DNA of 27,027 bases from JALRHH01 sp964590315 (GCA_964590315.1 CAZPVS010000013.1:1-27027), one strand, 5' to 3'; positions 7,384-15,093 are shown, counted from the stretch's first letter. Notes: generated by a model from the letters alone, not told the origin. Program-made: numbers and translations.

Positions 7384-9180
7384 ATGTCACGACTACAACT
7401 ACCGAAATTCATGCGGCTACCCACTCACCCGTATCAAAAAGAGGCTAACCGGTTTCCGCTACTTCCGGCTATCGTCGTGTTTGTTACGCTACTTGGCCTG
7501 ATTGCGCTAAGTTGGCGTGCCGCCACGAGGGCGGTTGAAGATGATATGCGCAGTACGGTATCGGAACGTTCATTAGCGATTGAATCCAGTATTCAAGGTC
7601 GCCTGACTTCTTATAGAGATGTGCTCTACGCGGCGGCGAGTTTTGTTAATACGTCCGGAGACTCCCTCACTCGCGAACAGTGGAATAGCTTTATTAACTA
7701 TGCGGACGTATCGAAGCGCTACCCAGGGATTCTCTCGGTCGGGTACGCGCAGTATGTTGCCCAGGATCAACTTGATGCGTATCAGGCCTCGGTTAGGGCA
7801 ACCAGCGTTCCGAGTTTTGCCTATGAGCCACCGCAGCCAAACGGCCTCGCGGTAGCTGTAATCTTTCAGGAGCCGCCTCCGGATAATGTCAGTGCTCTCG
7901 GATTCAATATGTTGAGCGAACAGCAACGCAAAGCTGCAGTAGAGCAGGCACGGGATACCGCTGAGCCGACTATCACTCGACCGTTAACGCTCAATCGGGA
8001 TGTTGATAATCCCCAACCCGGTATTGTCATGTGCATGCCGGTGTATCGGAACGGGGCGCCTACTGACACTGTCGCAGAACGGAGGGCAGCCTTCCAGGGG
8101 GTGACATTCATACCGTTTCGTACACAAGATTTAATTGGTAATGCAGTACAATTCGCCGATACGCATCTTGGGTATATTGTGTCCGTGGATGGGATTGAGT
8201 TGCATCAGCGCTTCCCTGGGGAAAATAGCACCAAGAAAGAGCTGGTGACAACAAATCGTTTGGCAGTATATGGCCAGAACTGGGATATACAGTATTTTGC
8301 CGATGACCTCATAGTTACCCAGACTATTAGAGAACGCCCTAATGGGGTGCTGATTGGGGGGTTCTTGTTTGCCTCCTCCATAGCGATTAGTGTGTATCTC
8401 CTTGTTCGTAGGCGAATACTTGATCAGGCATACATGGAACAGCAAAAGCTCCAGACAGCAAAAGACGATTTGCTTTCACTGGCATCACATCAGCTGCGAA
8501 CACCAGCAACAGGGGTTAAACAATATTTAGGGATGGTACTCCAGGGGTTCGCTGGTGACATAGACGAAGAACAGCGTAAATTCTTGAGCTTGGCATACGA
8601 AAGCAATGACAGGCAACTACGGATTATCAACGAGTTCCTATACATGGCCAAGGCAGACGCCGGGCGTATTATCGTCACGCCGAAGGACTTTGATTTCTCT
8701 GGTCTTGTTCGGGAGGTTATTGACGAACAAGCAGAAGAGGCAGAGTCGGCTGGCCACAGTATCGTGGTCAAAGTTCCAAAAAATCTGGTCGTACATGGCG
8801 ATGACCATAGTATTCGCATGATTGTCGAAAACCTTATCTCCAATGCTATTAAGTACACAAACAGGGGTGGAAAAATTACCGTTACCGCCACGCGTGAGGG
8901 CAAAAAAGTACTGCTTCATGTCAAAGATACGGGAGTGGGCATTAGTGAAGCGGACCAAGCATTATTGTTTAGGCAATTCTCACGTATACCAAATGAGCTG
9001 ACACAAAACACATCCGGCTCTGGAATTGGCCTGTACTTATCAAAGCACCTAGCAGAATTAAACAAGGGTGATGTTTATCTCTCTGCCAGCCATCCGCAAC
9101 GAGGTTCAACCTTTACTGCGCTCTTTCGAACAAAAACTGTGAAAAATATCACAGATATTGCCAAGCGTCCCAGAGGATAA
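7384..9180 (+). CDS. CHASE-domain sensor histidine kinase
   Basis: A 598-residue membrane kinase. A transmembrane helix (about 25-45) is followed by an extracytoplasmic CHASE-type ligand domain (about 60-290) and a second helix (about 322-342, ending V-R-R-R-I). Next comes HisKA with the phospho-acceptor in S-H-Q-L-R-T-P (His 369). HATPase_c follows, with an N box (N-L-I-S-N-A-I-K-Y-T), G1 (D-T-G-V-G-I), an F box and G2 (G-S-G-I-G-L). The ligand cannot be named. The receiver gene starts 9 bp after the stop, so the pair is one two-component operon. The start follows the -10 TACAAT (7368-7373) by 10 nt without a Shine-Dalgarno. Confidence 0.95.
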   Translation: MSRLQLPKFMRLPTHPYQKEANRFPLLPAIVVFVTLLGLIALSWRAATRAVEDDMRSTVSERSLAIESSIQGRLTSYRDVLYAAASFVNTSGDSLTREQWNSFINYADVSKRYPGILSVGYAQYVAQDQLDAYQASVRATSVPSFAYEPPQPNGLAVAVIFQEPPPDNVSALGFNMLSEQQRKAAVEQARDTAEPTITRPLTLNRDVDNPQPGIVMCMPVYRNGAPTDTVAERRAAFQGVTFIPFRTQDLIGNAVQFADTHLGYIVSVDGIELHQRFPGENSTKKELVTTNRLAVYGQNWDIQYFADDLIVTQTIRERPNGVLIGGFLFASSIAISVYLLVRRRILDQAYMEQQKLQTAKDDLLSLASHQLRTPATGVKQYLGMVLQGFAGDIDEEQRKFLSLAYESNDRQLRIINEFLYMAKADAGRIIVTPKDFDFSGLVREVIDEQAEEAESAGHSIVVKVPKNLVVHGDDHSIRMIVENLISNAIKYTNRGGKITVTATREGKKVLLHVKDTGVGISEADQALLFRQFSRIPNELTQNTSGSGIGLYLSKHLAELNKGDVYLSASHPQRGSTFTALFRTKTVKNITDIAKRPRG

Positions 9181-9189
9181 TACTAAAGT

Positions 9190-9558
9190 ATGTCGAAGAA
9201 AATACTCGTCGTTGAAGACGAAAAGGTTCTTAATAATGCCTATCAAACCATCCTCGAGAAGGCTGGGTTTGAGGTATCCGTTGCCTTTGATGGTGAACAA
9301 GCGCACGAAGTGCTCGCTAGTTTTGATCCGGATGTCATTCTGCTTGACCTGAAAATGCCCAATCTTGATGGTATAGGCATGCTCCGGAAATACGATATCC
9401 GTAAGCATCATCCGAACGCCAAAATAATTGTCTTTAGTAATTTTGATCTTCAGCAAGAAATTGACGAAGCATACGATCTTGGTGCTGATAAATACATGCT
9501 CAAAGCAGGGGCGTCACCAAAAGACCTTGTGAAGATTATTGAAGACATCACTGCCTAG
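9190..9558 (+). CDS. Receiver-only response regulator
   Basis: A 122-residue, single REC domain with no output domain. Expected residues are present: the acidic pair E9-D10, phospho-acceptor D53 in L-L-D-L-K-M-P, S83 in place of the switch Thr, and K105 in Y-M-L-K-A. It is most likely phosphorylated by the kinase encoded just upstream and works through protein contact, CheY/Spo0F-like, or passes phosphate on. Its stop overlaps that of the convergent Crp/Fnr-type gene in a shared CTAG (9555-9558). Confidence 0.95.
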   Translation: MSKKILVVEDEKVLNNAYQTILEKAGFEVSVAFDGEQAHEVLASFDPDVILLDLKMPNLDGIGMLRKYDIRKHHPNAKIIVFSNFDLQQEIDEAYDLGADKYMLKAGASPKDLVKIIEDITA

Positions 9559-10199
9559 AAATTATCAGAGATCTCTTTACCAACTGCTTTGATAAGCAGT
9601 TTTTTGTCTACGATATATTGTTTCTGCCGGTAGACGATGGCACCGGATTTTTTCAGTTTGTTCAGTTCACCAGTCACTGTTTCTCTGGTAAGGCCAAGGC
9701 AGTCCGCGATAAGCTGGTGTGTTAACGGTAAGCCCAGGTTATAGAGGCCGGGCATGACTTCTCGACCATGCCGAATGGCAAAATAATAGAAGAGGTATAG
9801 CAGCTTATTAGCGGCAAGTGACTGCTGGAGCGCCAGGCTTCGTACCAGCCCGCTGGCTGCATCTTGCTGCACTTTCATACCGAGTTCAGCGAGGTAGGTA
9901 GGATTCTGCAACAACCTGTCTGTAAACAGGGTCTTGGGCAGGGAATACAGCTCTGCTTCAGTCAGCGTTTCTACATAAAAGAGCGCTGCCTTGGTAGTGC
10001 CATAGAGCCAATCAAGCGGGAAAAGATCATCTTTAGTCAGGAAAGCGACGACACGATCGTTGCCATCATTGTCGATGGCGTACATCTTGAGCGCGCCACT
10101 TCTCACTATGAACCCACTGCGTGGAACCTCACCTTGAAAGACAATAATATTACCCTTCGGATAGGTGCGGGACTGCATGTCCTTTGTGATGGTATTCAT
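9555..10199 (-). CDS. Crp/Fnr-family transcription regulator
   Basis: A 214-residue protein. An N-terminal cyclic-nucleotide-binding-type beta barrel (about 10-115, with G-D-x-F variants such as D-L-F-P-L-D-W) is followed by a dimer helix. A C-terminal winged helix-turn-helix follows (L-T-H-Q-L-I-A-D-C-L-G-L-T-R-E-T-V). The only Cys is in that helix, so there is no Fnr-type Fe-S cluster; the effector is unknown. The recognition helix keeps the R-E-T-V core. The gene appears leaderless: TATACT (minus, 10207-10212) is 7 nt before the ATG. A TGTAA-N6-TTACA palindrome just upstream suggests autoregulation, and the same site precedes the kinase gene. Confidence 0.92.
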   Translation of the reverse strand: MNTITKDMQSRTYPKGNIIVFQGEVPRSGFIVRSGALKMYAIDNDGNDRVVAFLTKDDLFPLDWLYGTTKAALFYVETLTEAELYSLPKTLFTDRLLQNPTYLAELGMKVQQDAASGLVRSLALQQSLAANKLLYLFYYFAIRHGREVMPGLYNLGLPLTHQLIADCLGLTRETVTGELNKLKKSGAIVYRQKQYIVDKKLLIKAVGKEISDNF

Positions 10200-10206
10200 C
10201 CCATAA

Positions 10207-10212
10207 AGTATA
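10207..10212 (-). promoter_or_regulatory. -10 box of Crp/Fnr-type gene
   Basis: Minus-strand TATACT, exactly 7 nt before the ATG at 10199, placing transcription start at the start codon. The neighbouring palindrome is centred about 26 bp upstream of that point. Confidence 0.5.
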
Positions 10213-10216
10213 CGTG

Positions 10217-10236
10217 TTTGTAAAACATATTACAAA
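10217..10236. promoter_or_regulatory. Crp/Fnr-type operator, divergent promoter
   Basis: Perfect palindrome TTTGTAA-N6-TTACAAA between the regulator gene (minus) and the GlsB-type gene (plus). Relative to the regulator's own start it is centred near -26.5, a repressing position. Relative to a possible plus-strand -10 (TATGCT, 10279-10284) it lies near -64, close to class I activation distance. It matches the site at 7331-7346. Confidence 0.65.
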
Positions 10237-10350
10237 GCACTTGTTCCCTTGGTTACAGAAACAAACCGGACAAATTACTATGCTAGTACTAGTCATCAAT
10301 GACACCTCACACACAAATATCATATGAGGTTCACGGGAAAGGAATAGCAC

Positions 10351-10605
10351 ATGGAATTAATGACATGGATAGTGCTTGGTGCAGTCGCGGGATGGATTGC
10401 TTCTCTGATGATGCACACAAGCGAAGAACAAGACGCAGTCACGAACATTCTCGTAGGCATTGCGGGGGCCGTAGTCGGTGGTGTGTTTGCACGCTTCATG
10501 GGTGCCGACGGTGTCAGCGGGTTTAATACCTACAGTATCATGATTGCAATTATAGGTGCCGTCGTTCTGCTGGCTGTTAGTAAAGTATTTCGGGTAGGAG
10601 CGTAA
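10351..10605 (+). CDS. GlsB/YeaQ/YmgE family membrane protein
   Basis: An 84-residue protein with three hydrophobic segments and the glycine-rich pattern of transglycosylase-associated/GlsB proteins (I-V-L-G-A-V-A-G-W-I-A at the start, G-I-A-G-A-V-V-G-G in the middle). These are small membrane proteins, often stress-induced, of unclear biochemistry. A strong AAAGGA Shine-Dalgarno (10337-10342) precedes the ATG. The leader contains a 6-bp inverted repeat (10304-10309 with 10325-10330). The next gene starts 1 nt after the stop, so they are co-translated. Confidence 0.85.
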   Translation: MELMTWIVLGAVAGWIASLMMHTSEEQDAVTNILVGIAGAVVGGVFARFMGADGVSGFNTYSIMIAIIGAVVLLAVSKVFRVGA

Positions 10606-10606
10606 T

Positions 10607-10858
10607 ATGGATTGGTTGCTTATATCTGTATTGCAAATTGGTCTTGTCTTTGCCGCTCTGAGCGTAGCAGCAGTATACACTTCGATTTTATTGTATTACG
10701 GCACATGGATTGTCAGCGGAGTAGTGCTTCGGACCGCGAAGCAGTACACTATTGCCGTAGCACGGAAGGCAAGCAGTGTCCAAGAGTCACTTCGTACCAG
10801 GGAGTATAATTCTGTAAAGCCAACAGTCGTTCCTGCACAGAAACTCTCCGTGCGCTAA
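10607..10858 (+). CDS. Small membrane protein coupled to GlsB-type gene
   Basis: An 83-residue protein with one long hydrophobic region (about 4-42, probably one or two helices) and a basic, soluble tail. No family is recognised. The ATG at 10607 follows the upstream TAA by one base, which implies translational coupling. A strong intrinsic terminator follows 21 bp after the stop, closing a two-gene operon. Confidence 0.7.
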   Translation: MDWLLISVLQIGLVFAALSVAAVYTSILLYYGTWIVSGVVLRTAKQYTIAVARKASSVQESLRTREYNSVKPTVVPAQKLSVR

Positions 10859-10879
10859 ACAGTCTCTCACCCCCCGAGT

Positions 10880-10904
10880 AGCTCCGTTATATACGGAGCT
10901 TTTT
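10880..10904 (+). terminator. Intrinsic terminator of GlsB operon
   Basis: A perfect 8-bp stem (AGCTCCGT with ACGGAGCT), a 5-nt loop and a following TTTT run. It is correctly placed 21 bp after the second gene of the operon. Confidence 0.9.
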
Positions 10905-10950
10905 ATGTGATAACACAAGAGCTTATAACCGACTAAAAATGGGTTCACGG

Positions 10951-10956
10951 TATAAT
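10951..10956 (+). promoter_or_regulatory. -10 box (TATAAT), leaderless hydrolase start
   Basis: A perfect TATAAT. An ATG at 10955 overlaps it and so is unlikely to be the start. The in-frame GTG at 10964 lies exactly 7 nt beyond the box, matching the leaderless spacing seen at other genes here. Confidence 0.6.
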
Positions 10957-10963
10957 GTGTAGC

Positions 10964-11758
10964 GTGAGCATAATTGATACATTTATACATAAGACATTGC
11001 GGCGGCCCTATCGGCTTGCAGTATCTGCTGACCAAGGAAAGGGTGCTCCGGTCGTGTTGCTGCACGGCATTGCCAGTAGCGGCAAGATATGGAACCCGTT
11101 ATTAGCGCTCCCTCAGGACAAGGAAGTGCGGTACATCACGTTTGACTTGTTGGGATTTGGCCAGTCGCCAAAACCGGAGTGGGCAACCTATGATGTGGCA
11201 TCCCATGCGCGATCAGTTGAGAAGAGTATTCGTGCCTTGCGTCTGAAAGAACCGATCGTACTCGTTGGGCATTCTATGGGCTGTCTGATTGCGGCGCACA
11301 TCGCATTCCATAATCCGCAGCTGGTACGACGGCTCGTCTTATTTGAACCGCCCTTACTTGCAGAGGTATCCGGGTTGAAGCGATACAATCGCCGAAAGAA
11401 AGCGTATATGCGTGCCTTCGGATACATTGCCTCCCGGCAAGAACTTGTCCTGCGCTACAGCCGTTATATGGGTAGATGGGCGAACCGCATGACTGCCTTT
11501 TCTCTGGATGATTCGGAATGGGTACCGTTTGAAAGAAGTTTACGGAACACCATAATGGAGCAGAAAGCATATGAGGAACTCCATGCAATTACCATACCGA
11601 CAGACGTTATCTATGGCAGGAGCGATCTCATGGTCATTCGTACCAATGCCAAGCAACTGTTTGCTGCCAATCCGCATATCCGTGTCCATACTATTTTAGA
11701 GGGACATGGCCTGTCGGCTCGTTCCGCCGCGTTTATCCATAGGCTCATCACATCGTAG
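10964..11758 (+). CDS. Alpha/beta hydrolase
   Basis: About 264 residues from GTG 10964 (see the -10 box that overlaps the alternative ATG 10955). Alpha/beta-hydrolase marks in order: V-V-L-L-H-G-I-A-S-S-G (oxyanion loop), G-H-S-M-G with nucleophile Ser 104, Y-G-R-S-D (acid Asp) and E-G-H-G near the end (catalytic His). The substrate is unknown; the family includes esterases, lipases and C-C hydrolases. There is no signal peptide, so it is probably cytosolic. The next gene starts 65 bp downstream with its own operator-like region. Confidence 0.9.
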   Translation: MSIIDTFIHKTLRRPYRLAVSADQGKGAPVVLLHGIASSGKIWNPLLALPQDKEVRYITFDLLGFGQSPKPEWATYDVASHARSVEKSIRALRLKEPIVLVGHSMGCLIAAHIAFHNPQLVRRLVLFEPPLLAEVSGLKRYNRRKKAYMRAFGYIASRQELVLRYSRYMGRWANRMTAFSLDDSEWVPFERSLRNTIMEQKAYEELHAITIPTDVIYGRSDLMVIRTNAKQLFAANPHIRVHTILEGHGLSARSAAFIHRLITS

Positions 11759-11769
11759 TTATGCTTGTG

Positions 11770-11806
11770 TATCTGGAGGATATCTGGATAATTGATGTTA
11801 TAACAT
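11770..11806. promoter_or_regulatory. Operator-like repeats before methyltransferase-like gene
   Basis: Two direct copies of TATCTGGA (11770-11777, 11781-11788) are spaced 11 bp apart, one helical turn. They are followed by the 12-bp perfect palindrome ATGTTATAACAT (11795-11806). A possible -10 (TATACG, 11810-11815) is 8 nt before the ATG at 11824. The arrangement suggests a regulated promoter; no cognate regulator is identified. Confidence 0.4.
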
Positions 11807-11823
11807 AATTATACGGAAGCTGC

Positions 11824-13023
11824 ATGAGCACACCCTATTGGTCACAACATCCGGATGGTATAGAACAGTTCAGTGCTGAACTACTCGAGAAGGAGCGCTA
11901 CTACACAGAAGTAGACCCATCGAATATCACCATGGGCATCTTTGCACGGGCAAGCCACGAAGCGCTTGCAACATCCTCAGGATTTCAAGACCTGACAGGC
12001 GAATTCTTTGCAGACCGTCAGGCTCGTGATGGGGCTGCCCCTTCATATAACTATGCGTATAACCTGCTGCTCAGAAGCTTTCAACACGATGCCCTCGGAC
12101 ATGATACAAAATACCCCACTGCGTATACGGATCCGGAGGCATTTTTACGGCTGTTTGATGCAGTTCTGAAGAACCCCCTTCGTAGAAATGCTGTTGCTGG
12201 GATATTGGCCGAGCGTGAGGTGCAAAGCAATATCGCTGAGCGTGCCAAGCTTGTTAAACTCGGGGCGCTGCTACTGCGAGATAGGATAGGCAAGCGGCCT
12301 AATGTGCTCGACGTTGGTTGCAGTACCAAACATGGCGATTTGATGCTGGCGTTTGCCGGTGCACAGCATTTCGAGAATCTGCAATTTGCACCATTAGAGA
12401 TCGGAAACATAACATCTGACGGATTTGATACCGATGAACGGCTGACGACTCTTAGTACGCTGGCATTGAGCCGCATGGTCAAATTTGGGAATATCGCAGG
12501 TGTTGATATTACTGATATAGACCAGGGTGCAATTCGTGATTGGGTTCGGTCATGCTCATTCTATCCTGATGAGCTGCGCGACCCGTCTATTCTGGAGCGA
12601 TTTGATTTGCTTGACCACATGGACACGCACCATAAACGGGTAAAGTTTGTGCGGGCTGATTTCTCTGACGGGCACGACGTCATACGAGTGCGCCGAACGC
12701 TCCGGCGCCGCTTTGATCTGGCGGTCTTCTCGGCATCGTTGTATTTGAATAGTCGGCAGCGACAGCATGCCATGATCCAGAATGTCGGCAATTTCTTATC
12801 ACCTGAAGGACTGGTAATGATTATTGATGCACCTGATGGCAACTTTGCAAAGCGCGGCAATTTCTTGCTCCAAATCATTGACCCGGATAACTATGGAGAA
12901 AAGCGACACACTATATTACGCGTTGAGAACGGGCGGTGTCATCGTGCAGAGCCCGGCCCCGACCCTATAATGATTAACGGTGAAGAAGTACTTTTTAGTG
13001 AAGCACTTGAGCGAGTAGTCTAG
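11824..13023 (+). CDS. SAM-dependent methyltransferase-like protein
   Basis: A 399-residue protein. The central part has a class I methyltransferase pattern: V-L-D-V-G-C-S-T-K (motif I variant) near residues 160-168, an acidic strand end at G-V-D-I-T-D, V-R-A-D-F-S-D and a post-motif F-D-L-A-V-F-S-A-S. The end of the fold is L-S-P-E-G-L-V-M-I-I-D-A-P. The first 130 residues are helical and not recognised. The substrate is unknown. The motif I glycines are fewer than usual, so binding of SAM should be tested. Convergent with the GAF-like gene, sharing CTAG at 13020-13023. Confidence 0.65.
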   Translation: MSTPYWSQHPDGIEQFSAELLEKERYYTEVDPSNITMGIFARASHEALATSSGFQDLTGEFFADRQARDGAAPSYNYAYNLLLRSFQHDALGHDTKYPTAYTDPEAFLRLFDAVLKNPLRRNAVAGILAEREVQSNIAERAKLVKLGALLLRDRIGKRPNVLDVGCSTKHGDLMLAFAGAQHFENLQFAPLEIGNITSDGFDTDERLTTLSTLALSRMVKFGNIAGVDITDIDQGAIRDWVRSCSFYPDELRDPSILERFDLLDHMDTHHKRVKFVRADFSDGHDVIRVRRTLRRRFDLAVFSASLYLNSRQRQHAMIQNVGNFLSPEGLVMIIDAPDGNFAKRGNFLLQIIDPDNYGEKRHTILRVENGRCHRAEPGPDPIMINGEEVLFSEALERVV

Positions 13024-13565
13024 CCCAGGGTTGCTAATGCCCGCGCAGCAAGTGCGCTATAGTCTCTCATGAATGCATGATGACTGTCATCAATTTTCTG
13101 AAGCGGTTGGAAATAGCTGAAAATCATCGCCCCAAATGGTGCGGGGGTTGTCTCTGTCTTGAGCGGATAAATAATACTGCAATCAATCCCGGCGCCCGCT
13201 TGATTGAAACGAGCTTCCTTAGGACTCAGTTCTGGTGCGAACATAGTTGCCCAGTCTTCTGTTTGTTGCGGAAGATTGGTATCCAGAGCAGCCACTAGGA
13301 TATTCTCGTGGTAATCGAGCGGAATCTTTATCTCATGAAATGGCTTAGAGGTCATACGTACGGCACCTTGAGCAAGCTCTGTATTTGAGAGGGCGATGCG
13401 GTCCAATGTACCGAGTTTCTCATTGGCCAACAATAAGACAACAATACCAAGCCCTAGAGTTGTGGCATGAAGGACGTTCCCAAACGGCAGATTAACGACT
13501 GCGTTATACAGGTCGATGGGGTCAGTGTGCTGTGCTAATTCGGTTTCTAGTTTCCGTACGTTCAT
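13020..13565 (-). CDS. GAF-like sensor domain protein, unknown
   Basis: A 181-residue protein. A short helical N-terminus is followed by a stretch resembling a GAF domain (D-C-S-I-I-Y-P-L then P-F-G-A-M-I-F-S-Y-F about 110-155). There is no output domain, so it may be a stand-alone sensor or adaptor. The assignment is weak. The leader has an inverted repeat CTATAC-N5-GTATAG (13592-13608) that overlaps a minus-strand -10 (TATACT, 13602-13607), a likely operator. The stop is shared with the convergent methyltransferase-like gene. Confidence 0.55.
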   Translation of the reverse strand: MNVRKLETELAQHTDPIDLYNAVVNLPFGNVLHATTLGLGIVVLLLANEKLGTLDRIALSNTELAQGAVRMTSKPFHEIKIPLDYHENILVAALDTNLPQQTEDWATMFAPELSPKEARFNQAGAGIDCSIIYPLKTETTPAPFGAMIFSYFQPLQKIDDSHHAFMRDYSALAARALATLG

Positions 13566-13591
13566 GTTGACGGGTATCTCTCTCGTTAACT

Positions 13592-13608
13592 CTATACACA
13601 GAGTATAG
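13592..13608. promoter_or_regulatory. Inverted repeat overlapping -10 of GAF-like gene
   Basis: CTATAC and GTATAG with a 5-nt spacer. The right arm contains the complement of the minus-strand -10 TATACT, so a bound protein would block transcription. The leader to the ATG at 13565 is then about 30 nt. Confidence 0.35.
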
Positions 13609-13641
13609 TACCACTAATTATAGATTGCATTGCACGAACCA

Positions 13642-13674
13642 AAAAGACCGGACTCATAATAGGTCCGGTCTTTT
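13642..13674 (-). terminator. Bidirectional terminator after surface protein gene
   Basis: Perfect 12-bp arms (AAAAGACCGGAC and its complement) around a 9-nt loop, with A-runs before and T-runs after on both strands. It lies 18 bp past the stop of the LPVTG surface protein gene and separates it from the GAF-like gene downstream. Confidence 0.9.
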
Positions 13675-13692
13675 GCTGTATACGTTTAGCTT

Positions 13693-14424
13693 CTAGAAGA
13701 AGCGTCGACGGATAAAGTAATGTACTGCACCACTCAAAGTTGATACTCCCATGACGGTACTGATGATTGCACCAGGACCAGTAACGGGTAATGCCTCTGG
13801 AACATCCTTTTCTTTTTCATCAGGAGTTACTTTTGGTGTCTCGGGGGTAACAGGGGGCTCTTCAGGAGTTGTTGGAGGGATAGCAGGGGGGACTACTGGA
13901 GGAGTAACGGGTGGGTTGACGGGGGGCTTCGTCTCACACTTCTTAGTTCCACCGAGTAACCAGCCCATGTTTCTTTCAGGACCGTAGGCCGGACCACCGT
14001 CTTTACCGGTAGGTTTTAGTCCCCGGACAAGGTCAACCTGGAAGTAACAACCAGCTACTTTCCCTTCTTTAGTAGTAGGGACTTGAACGGTCAGGCTATG
14101 TGTACCTTCAGCAAAGGTACCCTGAGTATACTTATATAGTCTTTGTGCAGAAAGTGGTCGTGCCTGTGCATTAGGGGATTCCCACGCAGCAAGGGTGACG
14201 CCTTCGCGACAGTTTTTACCGGTTACTTTAAACTTGGCAGTAACTTTGTCGCCTTTCATTGTGAACTTACTGTTGTTTTTGTTAGCGGTGTTTTCAGTAC
14301 CTATAACGGTAACTTTACAATCACTATTGATTGCAGCCTGGGCAGGCTGAGCCGTCACGGCAAATGTGGTACCTAATGTACCAATCAAAAAACCGCTCAG
14401 TATAACTAATTTAAATGATTTCAT
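13693..14424 (-). CDS. LPVTG sortase-anchored surface protein
   Basis: 243 residues from ATG 14424. A longer frame to 14502 would translate the promoter. It has a signal peptide (M-K-S-F-K-L then a hydrophobic core, ending near A-Q-A-A) and an extracellular domain of about 130 residues with four Cys that could form disulfides. A Pro/Thr/Glu-rich stalk of about 55 residues is followed by the sorting signal L-P-V-T-G, a hydrophobic helix and R-R-R-F-F. It should be attached to the cell wall by a class A/D-type sortase, which is not in the window. A GGGAG Shine-Dalgarno precedes the start. The binding target is unknown. Confidence 0.9.
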   Translation of the reverse strand: MKSFKLVILSGFLIGTLGTTFAVTAQPAQAAINSDCKVTVIGTENTANKNNSKFTMKGDKVTAKFKVTGKNCREGVTLAAWESPNAQARPLSAQRLYKYTQGTFAEGTHSLTVQVPTTKEGKVAGCYFQVDLVRGLKPTGKDGGPAYGPERNMGWLLGGTKKCETKPPVNPPVTPPVVPPAIPPTTPEEPPVTPETPKVTPDEKEKDVPEALPVTGPGAIISTVMGVSTLSGAVHYFIRRRFF

Positions 14425-14473
14425 CTCTATACTCCCAACACTTATGATGAGTGCTCCTGCGCTCACTACATAT

Positions 14474-14502
14474 ACATTAGCACAAAGTAATTGAAATGTC
14501 AA
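14474..14502 (-). promoter_or_regulatory. Promoter of surface protein gene
   Basis: Minus-strand perfect -35 TTGACA (14497-14502), 17-bp spacer and a weak -10 TAATGT (14474-14479). It gives a leader of about 40 nt containing the GGGAG ribosome-binding site. Confidence 0.5.
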
Positions 14503-14539
14503 TATTATAGCATAACAAGTTTAAGCAGATCTCTATAAA

Positions 14540-14577
14540 TTAGCACTCTTGACATGAGAGTGCCAACACAGCATAAT
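14540..14577 (+). promoter_or_regulatory. CIRCE operator with embedded promoter
   Basis: TTAGCACTC-N9-GAGTGCCAA (14540-14566) matches the CIRCE consensus with one changed base. It is the operator of the heat-shock repressor HrcA. Its 9-nt spacer begins with a perfect -35 TTGACA (14549-14554), followed 17 bp later by -10 CATAAT (14572-14577). HrcA binding would therefore cover the -35. No hrcA gene is in the window. Confidence 0.92.
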
Positions 14578-14633
14578 GGTAGTGGAAGCAGTATGCTTCT
14601 CAAAACGTTATCAACTAACGAAAGGAGAATCAT

Positions 14634-15065
14634 ATGAACAAGCTGTCACGGTATGATCCGTTTGCACAGTTAAGTGCCTTGCAACAGCAGTTTTTAGGAG
14701 ACGACTTCTTCGCTCCGTTCAAGGGTATGAATATACCAACTACTGATGTATTCACCAAGGATAATGCGTTGGTTATCGAGGCTCACTTGCCTAATTTCCG
14801 GCAAGAGGATATCGACGTACACGTGGATAACGGTAGCCTGGTCATCCAGGCAGAGCGCCACGAAAAAGAAGAAGATAAAGACAAAAAATACGTTATACGG
14901 GAAAGCAGCAGCAGCTTCTATAGGCGTATTCAGTTGCCAGAGCGGGCAAATGCTGACTCCATACAGGCAGAGCTTGAAGAAGGGGTATTGCACGTGCAAA
15001 TCCCCCTAACACCACTGCCCGAGCCTAAAAAGATCGCAATAGCCAGTAAATCCAAGAAGAAATAA
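14634..15065 (+). CDS. hsp20: Small heat-shock protein (Hsp20, alpha-crystallin)
   Basis: A 143-residue ATP-independent chaperone that holds unfolding proteins in the cytosol as an oligomer. A short N-terminal arm is followed by the alpha-crystallin domain (about 35-130), including A-H-L-P-N-F near 50, F-Y-R-R-I-Q-L-P near 95 and the G-V-L-H-V motif near 117. A Lys-rich end carries I-A-I in the place of the I-x-I anchor. AAAGGAG lies 6 nt before the ATG. Expression is predicted to be heat-inducible through the CIRCE promoter just upstream. It is a single-gene unit closed by a hairpin. Confidence 0.95.
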   Translation: MNKLSRYDPFAQLSALQQQFLGDDFFAPFKGMNIPTTDVFTKDNALVIEAHLPNFRQEDIDVHVDNGSLVIQAERHEKEEDKDKKYVIRESSSSFYRRIQLPERANADSIQAELEEGVLHVQIPLTPLPEPKKIAIASKSKKK

Positions 15066-15067
15066 TC

Positions 15068-15093
15068 CAATAGCCCCCTTACAGGGGCTATTG
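15068..15093 (+). terminator. Hairpin terminator after hsp20
   Basis: A perfect 10-bp stem (CAATAGCCCC with GGGGCTATTG) and 6-nt loop, starting 3 bp after the stop. Only a short, broken U-rich stretch follows, so termination may be partial. Confidence 0.7.

Noticed and set aside
9555..10199. Oxygen-sensing Fnr with Fe-S cluster
   Set aside because: The N-terminal cysteine cluster is missing; the single Cys lies in the DNA-binding domain.
14425..14502. Longer N-terminus for the LPVTG protein (start at 14502)
   Set aside because: Those codons cover the leader and promoter; ATG 14424 has a GGGAG ribosome site and begins a normal signal peptide.
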